A stretch of DNA of 7,582 bases, from contig CAZCUQ010000086.1 of assembly GCA_964501705.1 (NCBI GenBank), forward strand, positions 1 to 7,582. The letters run 5' to 3'. The stretch is from RGIG4694 sp964501705 (GTDB taxonomy: Bacteria > Bacillota > Clostridia > Oscillospirales > Ruminococcaceae). The position numbers and the translations under genes were made by a program. The notes below the pieces were generated by a model. It was not told the origin of the DNA and made no database searches. It saw only the letters and a program-made list of their open reading frames with translations. Numbering within the stretch: the first letter of the stretch is position 1; each line of letters opens with the position of its first letter. Positions 1 to 6,464 of the stretch are shown here, piece after piece.

Positions 1-1
1 C

Positions 2-478
2 TCGGAAAAGATAAAGGACATCATCGGCACTATCGAGGATATCGCGTTCCAGACAAATATCCTTGCGCTGAACGCCGCCGTTGAAGCCGCAAGAGCGGGC
101 GAAGCCGGCAAGGGATTCGCGGTCGTTGCCGATGAAGTGCGTAATCTCGCGACCAAAAGCTCCGAGGCTGCAAACAGCACCTCGTCTCTTATCGAGCAGT
201 CCGCTGCTGCGGTCAGCGAGGGAATGAAACTTGCGGATAAGACCTCCGAGGCTCTCTCCGAGCTTGTTTCTCAGAACAAAAATATCGAGAGTATCATCGT
301 TTCGATAAACGAACAGTCTCACGAACAAAAGAAGCACATCGACAGCATAAACGAAAAGCTGGCAAGAGTTACCGAGCTTGTTACGGGTTCCGCGGCAAAC
401 GCCGAGGAAAGCGCGGCAGCCGCCGAAGAATTAAACGGTCAGGCGGAAGCTCTAAAAACTATCGTATCCGAATTTTAA
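2..478 (+). CDS. Methyl-accepting chemotaxis protein, C-terminal part only
   Basis: This is the 3' end of a chemoreceptor gene whose start lies outside the window; 158 residues remain. The frame opens in the highly conserved signalling hairpin: IAFQTNILALNAAVEAARAG is followed by the FAVVADEVRNLA segment, the tip that contacts CheA and CheW in all receptors of this family. The rest is a long Ala/Glu/Ser-rich coiled coil, which is the returning helix of the cytoplasmic four-helix bundle with candidate methylation sites in EES-type stretches (about residues 130-145 of the fragment). The protein ends at SEF without a CheR-tethering NWETF pentapeptide. The sensor, transmembrane and HAMP parts are not visible, so the ligand cannot be inferred. 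It converges on the clpS-clpA operon and ends 49 bp from the clpA stop codon. The family assignment is certain. Confidence 0.96.
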   Translation, partial: SEKIKDIIGTIEDIAFQTNILALNAAVEAARAGEAGKGFAVVADEVRNLATKSSEAANSTSSLIEQSAAAVSEGMKLADKTSEALSELVSQNKNIESIIVSINEQSHEQKKHIDSINEKLARVTELVTGSAANAEESAAAAEELNGQAEALKTIVSEF

Positions 479-483
479 ACCAT

Positions 484-528
484 AATAAACATAGGCGCGG
501 AGAATTTTTCTCCGCGCCTATGTTTATT
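484..528. terminator. Perfect 21-bp hairpin between convergent genes, probable bidirectional terminator
   Basis: Positions 484-504 are an exact inverted repeat of 508-528, with a three-base TTT loop (505-507). The core is GC-rich (GGCGCGGAGAA) and the outer base is AT-rich (AATAAACATA). The stem begins 5 bp after the receptor stop codon and its right arm touches the last base of the clpA stop codon on the other strand, so both transcripts would end in it. Neither strand has a long run of T outside the stem; the AT-rich outer base pairs would have to serve that role. Position and symmetry favour a shared terminator, but the absence of a clear T-tract leaves room for a 3'-end protecting structure. 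Confidence 0.8.
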
Positions 529-2750
529 CAAATAACTTCCGCCGTTTCCGGCTCTTCTTTGGAGACTTTGAGTTTTCTTTCGGGCTTCTTTCTTACGGTT
601 AAAGAGAATTCGTTATTTTTTGCGCTGACTCTTGCCGTTCCTCCGTCAGACAATGCTCCGAACAGAAGCTCTTCGACAAAAAGTTCCTTTATCTCGGCGC
701 AGACCTTTATTATCTCGCGTCCGCCCTTTGAGAGTTCTCCCGTTTTTTCGAGAACAGTCGGAATGACCGTCTTGGAAAAGCTTGCTTTTACTTTTTTGTT
801 TTTGAGCATGGCGGCGAGATTTTCAAGCTCCTTTTCCGCTATCTTTTCAGCCATTTCCTTATTCATGGGATTAAAGGAAACTACCGAGGTAAGACGGCTT
901 CTGAATTCGGGCGAGAAGGTTCTCTTTACCGCTTCGTCTATGCCGCTGATATTAAACGGCTGATTCTCTCCCGCAAAGCCGAGAGTATTTCTTGCGTCCG
1001 CCGCTCCGCAGTTCGAGGTCATAATAAGGATCACATTTGTAAAATCCGCCTTATCTCCTCTGCTGTCGGTAAGAACGGAATCGTCCATTATCTGCAAAAG
1101 AGCGTTGAACACCGCGCTGTCGGCTTTTTCTATTTCATCCAGAAGAAGCACGCAGTACGGATTTTCCCTTATATCGTGAACGAGCCGTCCGCCCTCTTCG
1201 TAGCCGACATATCCCGCCGAAGCGCCGATAAGCTTATTAACCGCTGTTTTATCGGAATACTCCGACATATCGTATTTTATAAACGCAACATCAAGTGTTT
1301 TTGCGAGAACTCTTGCCATTTCCGTTTTTCCGACTCCCGTAGGGCCGACGAAAAGGAGACTTGCCACAGGTTTTCTGTCATTTGACAGTCCCGCTCTCGC
1401 GGACAGGATACATCTGTTTAACAGCTTTGCCGCCGTTTCCTGACCGAAAACATTTTCATTTAACGCGGGAAGGAGCGCTCGCAGACGTTCGGTATCCGTT
1501 TTTTGAAGATTCTCCGAAGGAATACGGCATATTCTGCTGACGGTATCGAGAATATCGTCCTCGTTGATATATTCCATTCCTTTAAGAGAAGCCGTTGAAG
1601 CGGCCTCGTCAATAAGATCGACCGCCTTATCGGGGAGAAATTTATCCCGTATATGCTTTGCGGAAAGCTTCACCGCCGCGTCAACAGCTCCGTCCGAAAT
1701 AGTGAGCTTATGATAATCCTCAAAGGATTTTCTAAGTCCTAAAAGCATTTCCTTTGCTTCTTCTTCGGTAGGCTCGGTAATTGTGACAGTCTGAAAGCGT
1801 CGGTTCAGAGCCTTGTCTTTTTCTATGGAATTACGGTAATCCTCCAAGGTTGCCGACCCTATCACGCGGAGTTTTCCTCTTGTGAGATAAGGCTTTAAAA
1901 TATTGGCGATATCAAGGCTTGAATCGGTTGTCGAGCCTGTTCCGACTATTGTCTGTATCTCATCGATATAGAGTATAACGTTACCCTGCTTTTCAAGCTT
2001 ATCGAGAGTAGCTTTCAGTCTTTCTTCCATTTCGCCGCGGTATTTGGTACCTGCCATCATTCCCGCGACGTCCACCGAATAGATAACGAGATCCTTAAGC
2101 TTTTCGGGGACGTCTCCCGCGAGTATTTTTCTGGCAAGACCCACAGTGCAGGAAGTTTTTCCGACGCCTGCCTCGCCTATATGGATCACGTTATGTTTAA
2201 CTTTTCTGTTAAGTATATGGATAGTTCTTTCGATAACGTCCTCTCTTCCGATGAAGGGCATATCGTTTTCCTCAGCCTCAGCCATCATGGAACAGCAGAA
2301 TGACGACACCGCCGTATCGCGTTTTCTTTTTGCGTATACTTCAAGGATATTAGCCATTCTTCTGATAAACGCCGCGGAGAGATTTCTTCCGAGAGCCTCA
2401 AATATCTCGTTATAGACAGTCCTTGAACTGCATATCGCCGCCGCGTAGACCTTTGCGTCCGCATTCGGGAAATCATTTTCTATTTTTTCTGTAATTCCCG
2501 TGGTAAGGGGACTGATAAAGAACCCGACATTTTCATCGAGAAGTGTGGGAGGGATCTCATCCTGAGCCTTTTCGGCGGATTTTCTGAAAGAAAGCGCAAG
2601 ACTTTCATAGCTTTTTGTTCCGAAGAACTTTTCGATATCCGCCTTAAAAGAGGGATCGGTGAGGCAAGCCTCAAAGATATTATAAATACTGAGCACTCTT
2701 TCTCCGCGTTTTTTCATAATTTGTTTTGTTATTTCTATAATTTTATTCAT
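528..2750 (-). CDS. clpA: ClpA-type AAA+ unfoldase of the Clp protease
   Basis: This ATP-driven unfoldase would feed substrates to ClpP in the cytoplasm. I take ATG 2750 as the start (740 aa; E. coli ClpA has 758): it follows an AAAGGA site 9 nt upstream and lies 22 bp past the clpS stop. The same frame stays open back to 2840, but that extension overlaps clpS and carries no family sequence. A divergent N-domain occupies residues 1-150. NBD1 has Walker A GEAGVGKT (192-199), pore loop GTKYRG (234-239), Walker B YIDE (261-264) and arginine finger RRF (317-319). NBD2 has Walker A GPTGVGKT (469-476), pore loop GYVG (513-516), Walker B LLLDE (535-539), arginine finger near FRSRL (616-620) and sensor-2 GGR (676-678). 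A ClpP-docking tripeptide LGF sits at 590-592. There is no ClpB/ClpC-type middle coiled coil between the rings, which together with the clpS partner makes it ClpA and not ClpC. All catalytic residues look intact. Confidence 0.95.
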   Translation of the reverse strand: MNKIIEITKQIMKKRGERVLSIYNIFEACLTDPSFKADIEKFFGTKSYESLALSFRKSAEKAQDEIPPTLLDENVGFFISPLTTGITEKIENDFPNADAKVYAAAICSSRTVYNEIFEALGRNLSAAFIRRMANILEVYAKRKRDTAVSSFCCSMMAEAEENDMPFIGREDVIERTIHILNRKVKHNVIHIGEAGVGKTSCTVGLARKILAGDVPEKLKDLVIYSVDVAGMMAGTKYRGEMEERLKATLDKLEKQGNVILYIDEIQTIVGTGSTTDSSLDIANILKPYLTRGKLRVIGSATLEDYRNSIEKDKALNRRFQTVTITEPTEEEAKEMLLGLRKSFEDYHKLTISDGAVDAAVKLSAKHIRDKFLPDKAVDLIDEAASTASLKGMEYINEDDILDTVSRICRIPSENLQKTDTERLRALLPALNENVFGQETAAKLLNRCILSARAGLSNDRKPVASLLFVGPTGVGKTEMARVLAKTLDVAFIKYDMSEYSDKTAVNKLIGASAGYVGYEEGGRLVHDIRENPYCVLLLDEIEKADSAVFNALLQIMDDSVLTDSRGDKADFTNVILIMTSNCGAADARNTLGFAGENQPFNISGIDEAVKRTFSPEFRSRLTSVVSFNPMNKEMAEKIAEKELENLAAMLKNKKVKASFSKTVIPTVLEKTGELSKGGREIIKVCAEIKELFVEELLFGALSDGGTARVSAKNNEFSLTVRKKPERKLKVSKEEPETAEVI

Positions 2751-2772
2751 AATGTTATTTCCTTTTTTTGCA

Positions 2773-3087
2773 TCAGTCGGACACTCTGAAGAGCGCCGCT
2801 TTAAAATGCGGCTGCTTATGAGCTTCCTTATAATTTTCAACCATTGCGACAGCTACCTCCGCCATTGAGGGATCCGTATAATATTTTACCGCCGCCGCGC
2901 CTTCCGACTCGGCTTTTTTAATTATTTTATCCGCTTCTGCACCGTTTTTGCCGAAAATTTCGTCAAGCACCGTGTGCACGAATTCCACGGAGGTAAAATC
3001 ATCGTTATAGATTATTACAACCCATTTATGGGGATAATCCTCCGACAGAGTCTGTTGTTTTTCTGTCTTTAAAGCGCCCTGTGCCAA
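2773..3087 (-). CDS. clpS: ClpS, N-degron adaptor for ClpA
   Basis: ClpS binds destabilising N-terminal residues and delivers those proteins to ClpA. The family core is clear: VVIIYNDDFTSVEFV matches E. coli VILVNDDYTPMEFV, and VAVAMVENY matches KVAMVNKY. I choose TTG 3087 as the start (104 aa) because an AAGGAGG site lies 8 nt before it. An in-frame ATG at 3111 would give 112 aa but lies only a few bases from the predicted transcript start and has no ribosome site. Numbered from that ATG, the NDD motif is N36-D37-D38, the position of E. coli Met40 is V42, and the position of the conserved pocket His66 is E68 (KKAESEG against LAVHYQG). The E. coli ClpA-contact residue Lys84 aligns with A87. 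Family membership is secure; whether it still reads classical N-degrons is open. It is first in an operon with clpA. Confidence 0.92.
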   Translation of the reverse strand: MAQGALKTEKQQTLSEDYPHKWVVIIYNDDFTSVEFVHTVLDEIFGKNGAEADKIIKKAESEGAAAVKYYTDPSMAEVAVAMVENYKEAHKQPHFKAALFRVSD

Positions 3088-3095
3088 AATAACCG

Positions 3096-3102
3096 CCTCC
3101 TT
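3096..3102 (-). promoter_or_regulatory. Ribosome binding site that decides the clpS start
   Basis: On the minus strand this reads AAGGAGG, fully complementary to the 16S rRNA 3' end, followed by 8 nt and TTG (3087-3085). It lies inside the open frame that begins at ATG 3111, where it would encode Lys-Glu-Ala. With the promoter at 3123-3151 placing the transcript start only about 5 nt before that ATG, the TTG is the more likely initiation codon. Confidence 0.75.
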
Positions 3103-3122
3103 GACCGACATAGCACATTATC

Positions 3123-3151
3123 ATTATATCACTGTTTCGGACTTTTTGCAA
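3123..3151 (-). promoter_or_regulatory. Sigma-A promoter of the clpS-clpA operon
   Basis: On the minus strand, TTGCAA (3151-3146) is followed by 17 bp and a perfect TATAAT (3128-3123). The spacer ends in TGA, giving an extended -10 (TGATATAAT). The bases upstream of the -35, about 3156-3178, are almost pure A/T on this strand (AAATTTAAAAAAATTAATATTT) and could act as an UP element. Transcription would begin near 3115-3117, leaving a leader of about 28-30 nt to the TTG start. No heat-shock operator of the CIRCE or CtsR type was seen around it. Confidence 0.8.
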
Positions 3152-3282
3152 CAGGAAATATTAATTTTTTTAAATTTCACAGGATTTTCAGAATATCTGT
3201 CAGGTCATTTTTATTTGATGTTCGCTTCTGAGTGCGAATGACCGCTGTCGTTTTTCCGCTTTTCCGCCGCAAGGACGCGGAG

Positions 3283-3315
3283 AAAGGGGAGCGGAAGAAG
3301 ATCCCGCTCCCCTTT
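3283..3315 (-). terminator. GC-rich hairpin downstream of telA, possible terminator
   Basis: AAAGGGGAGCGG (3283-3294) pairs exactly with CCGCTCCCCTTT (3304-3315) around a 9-nt loop. It lies about 95 bp after the telA stop codon and about 130 bp before the clpS -35, so it would be the natural end of the yceG-telA transcript. There is no T-run after the stem on the minus strand (it continues CTCCGCGTCC) or on the plus strand, so intrinsic termination would be weak. It could equally be a 3'-end stabiliser. Confidence 0.45.
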
Positions 3316-3410
3316 GACATTCCTCGTGCCTTTACAGCGCAAAAAGCAGCAAATGATAACTGATTTTACAGTCTGTTAAAATTTGTGCTTTGGTCTGTGC
3401 AAAAATCATA

Positions 3411-4598
3411 TCAACCCATTTTACGCTTGTATTCTTCCTTTAATTTTTCAAGCCTCTCGCTGTCCTGCTTTCTTCTCGCCCTTGCGTCATCCTGGATCTG
3501 TTTGGTTTCCTCAATGCCGCTTACGATGGTCTGCCATGTCTTTTCGAGAGTTTCGATCTTGATGGAATTTCCGTTTGCCATCTGAGCTATCATCTTTGAC
3601 TGGTTCACGGTATTTTCGGCGTTTTTGACAAGCAGTTCGTTTGTTGTATCATCGAGAGCTTTCATTCCGTCGGCTATGACCCTCTGCCTTTTGAGCATTA
3701 CAGCCTGAGCGAGACTCTGCTTGAAAATGGGAAGAGTTATAATGAACGCGGAATCGATCTTTCTGACGAGATTAACATTTGAATACTGCATTGTTTTAAG
3801 CATGGGAACAGTCTGCATAGCGACGTTTTCCGCTATTTTAAGATCCATTACCCTCTGTTCGAGAACGGAGCGCGTCTGTTCGAGAGTCTGAAGATCCATC
3901 GCCGCCGTTCCCGAATCGGGATTATCAGCGACCTTTTGTCTGTATTCCGCAATATAGTCGTCAAGCTCTCTGCAGGCCTGTTCGCCCGCCATGATGTATT
4001 TCACGAGCTGCTTGTAGTAGGAGATATTCGCGGTGTACATCGTCTCAAGCTTTGAGTTGGACTGCTGTATTTCCGTCTCGTACTGCTTGAGCTGAACGTA
4101 TATCTTATCGACATCGGATCCCATGGTGGTGTATTTTTCGAGTATTCTGTCTATCTGCTTTCTGAGGTTCTGGAAAAGACCTTTCTTTTCTTCCCTTGTA
4201 AGCTCTTCCGCGTCGAATTTTTTCATGATACCCGCAAGTGCGGTAAGAAGCTCGCCCGTATCGGTGACCTGCGACATATTCATTGAGTTGAGCACCTGAT
4301 CCGAAGCCTTTGAGATATCCTCCGCCGCCTCGCTTCCGAATTTGACAACGGAATTCGTATCGTTGATATCGATCGTGGAGACAAGCTTGTCGATCTCGTC
4401 GCTGCTTGCAAGCTCGTTCTTGATGCTGTTTGCGGTGTCGATCATTGAAAAGCTTTCGGGCTCGGCTACCTTGATATTTCTTTTTGCTGTTTCTTTTTCG
4501 AGTACGGCGGCGTCAGCCGATCCGTTTTCCGGGACTATCTGTCCCTCCGCTGCGATAACGTCTTTTCTTTCTTCCGATGGAGTGAATTTGAGTGCCAT
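3411..4598 (-). CDS. telA: TelA/KlaA-family toxic anion resistance protein (YceH-like)
   Basis: This 395-residue protein of the TelA family is associated with resistance to tellurite and other stresses; the biochemical activity of the family is not established. Family sequence runs from about residue 85 to 375: FGSEAAEDISKASDQVL (87-103), SKLETMYTANISYYKQLVKYI (182-202), QTVPMLKTMQYSNVNLVRKID (262-282), the hydrophobic stretch AFIITLPIFKQSL (284-296), and IETLEKTWQTIVSGIEET (348-365). It is almost all helix and probably coiled coil, with a charged, low-complexity first 45 residues and a very basic C terminus (residues 373-394). There is no signal peptide or convincing membrane span, so it should be cytoplasmic. 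ATG 4598 lies 2 bp after the yceG stop, with an AAAGGA site inside the end of yceG 11 nt upstream, so the two genes are translationally close and cotranscribed. Family call secure, function inferred. Confidence 0.93.
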   Translation of the reverse strand: MALKFTPSEERKDVIAAEGQIVPENGSADAAVLEKETAKRNIKVAEPESFSMIDTANSIKNELASSDEIDKLVSTIDINDTNSVVKFGSEAAEDISKASDQVLNSMNMSQVTDTGELLTALAGIMKKFDAEELTREEKKGLFQNLRKQIDRILEKYTTMGSDVDKIYVQLKQYETEIQQSNSKLETMYTANISYYKQLVKYIMAGEQACRELDDYIAEYRQKVADNPDSGTAAMDLQTLEQTRSVLEQRVMDLKIAENVAMQTVPMLKTMQYSNVNLVRKIDSAFIITLPIFKQSLAQAVMLKRQRVIADGMKALDDTTNELLVKNAENTVNQSKMIAQMANGNSIKIETLEKTWQTIVSGIEETKQIQDDARARRKQDSERLEKLKEEYKRKMG

Positions 4599-4600
4599 AA

Positions 4601-6214
4601 TTACTTGCGTCCTTTCTTGAATAGATTTGAAAATAATCCGCTGCTTTTTTTCGGCGCGGCGTATTTTTCGGGTATTTTAAAGCGCGGTATTTTTACGTTG
4701 TATTCAAAACCGCTCTGCTGATGTATTTCATATGCTTCGGGCTTTATGAACGTCTCCAGGTTTCTGTACCCCGTGGGCGTGAGAATGAGCATATCGAACC
4801 CAAGCATTGAAAACAGGAGTATCTGTGCGCATTCGATACGGGAGAACGTATCTTCTATGCTGTCGATTACTATGAATTTGGGTATTTCCTTCGTGAAATC
4901 GTATTTCTGGAGAAGCCTCAGAACATTTTTGTCTATGGTCATTCCCGCAAGGAGAAGGTATTCCATACGCTGTCTGTCGTCCGCGATGTTCAGCATATCG
5001 CTGTCGTATGCGTCCTGAATTTTACGGAAAATAAGATCCTGAAGCTCGTCGGAGAGAAAGCTGTATCTGTTGTCACGGGAGGATTTAAGCTTTTCGATGA
5101 AGAGATTATGTCCGTCATGGTAAGGCGCGAATTCTCTGAACGCGTACTCATCGGGTTCCTTGTAGGTCGGGGATTTTACCGTGATTATCGTATCGGGAGT
5201 GAGAAGATCTCTCACGTAATCCCAGTATCTGCCGAGATTTCCGTCCTGCACTCCGCTTATTTTCGCGAAGATGGTGGGAATAACGACCTTTCGGTCCTTT
5301 ACGGCGAATCCGGGGCGGAATCTTGCGGGTTCTTCCCAGATTATTCTTATCTCATCGAAAGTGGTTTTAAGCACGGCGGTTTCCATATCGGAAAACTGAA
5401 AGTCTCTGAAGCACGTATCTGCGCCGTAAAGTACGGTATCAAGCTCTCTTTCGGCGTTGTAGGCGGCGGTGGAGACCTTTGCTTTGACTTCCTTTTCGGG
5501 GTACGGCATTATTTCCTTGGAATTCGGAAATTCAAATATCTGCATTCTCGAAGCGACGTTTCCGAGTTTTATCATATCCGCCTGTGATTTGTCGGGGTTG
5601 ATATAAATAACATCCATGCCGCTTTTCGAGAGTATATGAAGGAGCGACAGCTCATTCGGCTTTATTTTCCCGTAAAAAATAACCGCGGGTATTTCCCCCG
5701 CTTTTCCCGATGAAGCGTAAGCGTTTGCCACGCGATTGAAAAAGCACCCCAAAGTAACTCCGTTGTTATAAAGCTTTCCGAGAGGTTCGTCCGATTTCCG
5801 AAGCAGATTCCCAAACGCTTCTCTTGCGGCTTCGGTGCGGATATTATCGTTTTTCACGGAAATTTTAGAACAGATACCGTCCGTTATTTTATCCTTATCG
5901 CTTCGCTCTGTGCCGTCAAACGCCGATACCTCGGCGGGAGACGGATTTGTGAAGCTCCCGTCTTTAAAAATCAGAGCTTTTTTTGATTCCAATATATTGT
6001 TTTTCAGAAAGAAAAGCAGGTTATTGTAAGTATCGTCGCTGTCGAAGCCGAGAACAGCACAGAAATACACGGGGATAAGTTCTTTTACGGTAAAATGTCC
6101 GCCTCTTGATTTAAGTCTCTCCTCATGACTTTCCGTTATATCCCGAAGGATCGATTCGGGGTCTGTCGTTACGGTTTCAACATGACGGTTTGATGAAACG
6201 CTCTCAAAATTCAT
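4601..6214 (-). CDS. yceG: YceG-family protein of the Ter/tellurite stress network
   Basis: This 537-residue protein has the same length and the same partner (TelA/YceH) as YceG of Bacillus subtilis, as I recall it; it is not the E. coli YceG/MltG lytic transglycosylase, which is unrelated. Recognisable segments are IPAVIFYGKIKPNEL (175-189), GMDVIYINPDKS (199-210), VVIPTIFAKISGV (310-322), IPKFIVIDSIEDTFSRIE (444-461) and GFDMLILTPTGYRNLE (472-487). The alternation of short hydrophobic strands with helices suggests an alpha/beta fold, and the first and last segments look like a duplicated unit. There is no signal peptide or membrane helix. The C terminus (524-537) is a short basic amphipathic tail, SSGLFSNLFKKGRK. 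The family has been proposed as part of a Ter-linked biosynthetic module, but its reaction is unknown to me. ATG 6214 follows a TGGAG site 8 nt upstream. Confidence 0.88.
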   Translation of the reverse strand: MNFESVSSNRHVETVTTDPESILRDITESHEERLKSRGGHFTVKELIPVYFCAVLGFDSDDTYNNLLFFLKNNILESKKALIFKDGSFTNPSPAEVSAFDGTERSDKDKITDGICSKISVKNDNIRTEAAREAFGNLLRKSDEPLGKLYNNGVTLGCFFNRVANAYASSGKAGEIPAVIFYGKIKPNELSLLHILSKSGMDVIYINPDKSQADMIKLGNVASRMQIFEFPNSKEIMPYPEKEVKAKVSTAAYNAERELDTVLYGADTCFRDFQFSDMETAVLKTTFDEIRIIWEEPARFRPGFAVKDRKVVIPTIFAKISGVQDGNLGRYWDYVRDLLTPDTIITVKSPTYKEPDEYAFREFAPYHDGHNLFIEKLKSSRDNRYSFLSDELQDLIFRKIQDAYDSDMLNIADDRQRMEYLLLAGMTIDKNVLRLLQKYDFTKEIPKFIVIDSIEDTFSRIECAQILLFSMLGFDMLILTPTGYRNLETFIKPEAYEIHQQSGFEYNVKIPRFKIPEKYAAPKKSSGLFSNLFKKGRK

Positions 6215-6246
6215 AATATGTTCTCCAAAAGACTTGATATATTTAT

Positions 6247-6275
6247 ATTATATAATACCTCGCCGATTTTGTCAA
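6247..6275 (-). promoter_or_regulatory. Perfect consensus sigma-A promoter of yceG-telA
   Basis: On the minus strand, TTGACA (6275-6270), 17 bp, then TATAAT (6252-6247): both hexamers and the spacing match the consensus exactly. Transcription would start near 6240, leaving a leader of about 26 nt with the TGGAG ribosome site. Flanks are A/T-rich. I see no clear operator dyad overlapping it, so high basal expression of the operon is expected unless a repressor site has escaped notice. Confidence 0.85.
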
Positions 6276-6414
6276 GATTTTTGAATAATTCTTAATCCTT
6301 TTTTAATACCGCCGTTTCAGACCGGTGCGGAAGAGAGTGTCGGGCGGCTACGCAAATATCAAATCAAAAAATTAACATTTCATTAATATTATGTCAATAA
6401 AAGCCATGTCGAAA

Positions 6415-6425
6415 AATAATATAAT
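6415..6425 (+). promoter_or_regulatory. Candidate -10 region for the secreted protein gene
   Basis: TATAAT occurs at 6420-6425, 39 bp before the ATG, inside AATAATATAATG. No good -35 is found 17 bp upstream (6397-6402 is ATAAAA). An alternative pairing is ATGTCA (6391-6396), 18 bp, AATAAT (6415-6420). The A/T-rich block 6355-6430 would suit either. The gene may need an activator or an alternative sigma factor. The stretch 6306-6355 is more GC-rich and shows no gene. Confidence 0.4.
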
Positions 6426-6464
6426 GTATATACGGAACATTTGTTGATAAAAAAGGAGATTCAA

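Larger units (their letters stand above)
3112..3410. other. Intergenic region between telA and clpS
   Basis: This stretch of about 300 bp has no convincing gene on either strand. Its left end (3112-3178) is the clpS promoter with an A/T-rich upstream block. A short tandem repeat TTTTCCGC TTTTCCGC sits at 3252-3267. A small hairpin is possible at about 3220-3237 (TTCGC pairing with GCGAA). The strongest structure is the 12-bp hairpin at 3283-3315. From 3316 to 3410 I see nothing beyond the 3' trailer of telA. Confidence 0.6.

Noticed and set aside
520..963. Open frame on the plus strand opposite clpA
   Set aside because: It is antisense to conserved clpA codons, lies partly in the terminator hairpin and has no ribosome site or recognisable protein.
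528..2750. ClpC or ClpB identity for the unfoldase
   Set aside because: No coiled-coil middle domain lies between the two ATPase modules, the LGF ClpP-docking tripeptide is present, and clpS is adjacent.
2751..2840. A 30-residue N-terminal extension of ClpA from an in-frame ATG at 2840
   Set aside because: It overlaps the coding region of clpS and has no family similarity; ATG 2750 has a proper ribosome site and starts the N-domain.
3252..3267. Tandem TTTTCCGC repeat as a CRISPR or regulatory iteron
   Set aside because: Only two 8-bp units, directly adjacent, with no spacers or further copies.
5108..5587. Long open frame (159 codons) on the plus strand opposite yceG
   Set aside because: It mirrors conserved yceG sequence in another frame; the predicted protein is not recognisable and no promoter or ribosome site was seen.
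4601..6214. Reading the yceG product as the MltG lytic transglycosylase, which carries the same name in E. coli
   Set aside because: There is no N-terminal membrane helix or transglycosylase motif; length, motifs and the TelA neighbour fit the Bacillus YceG family.
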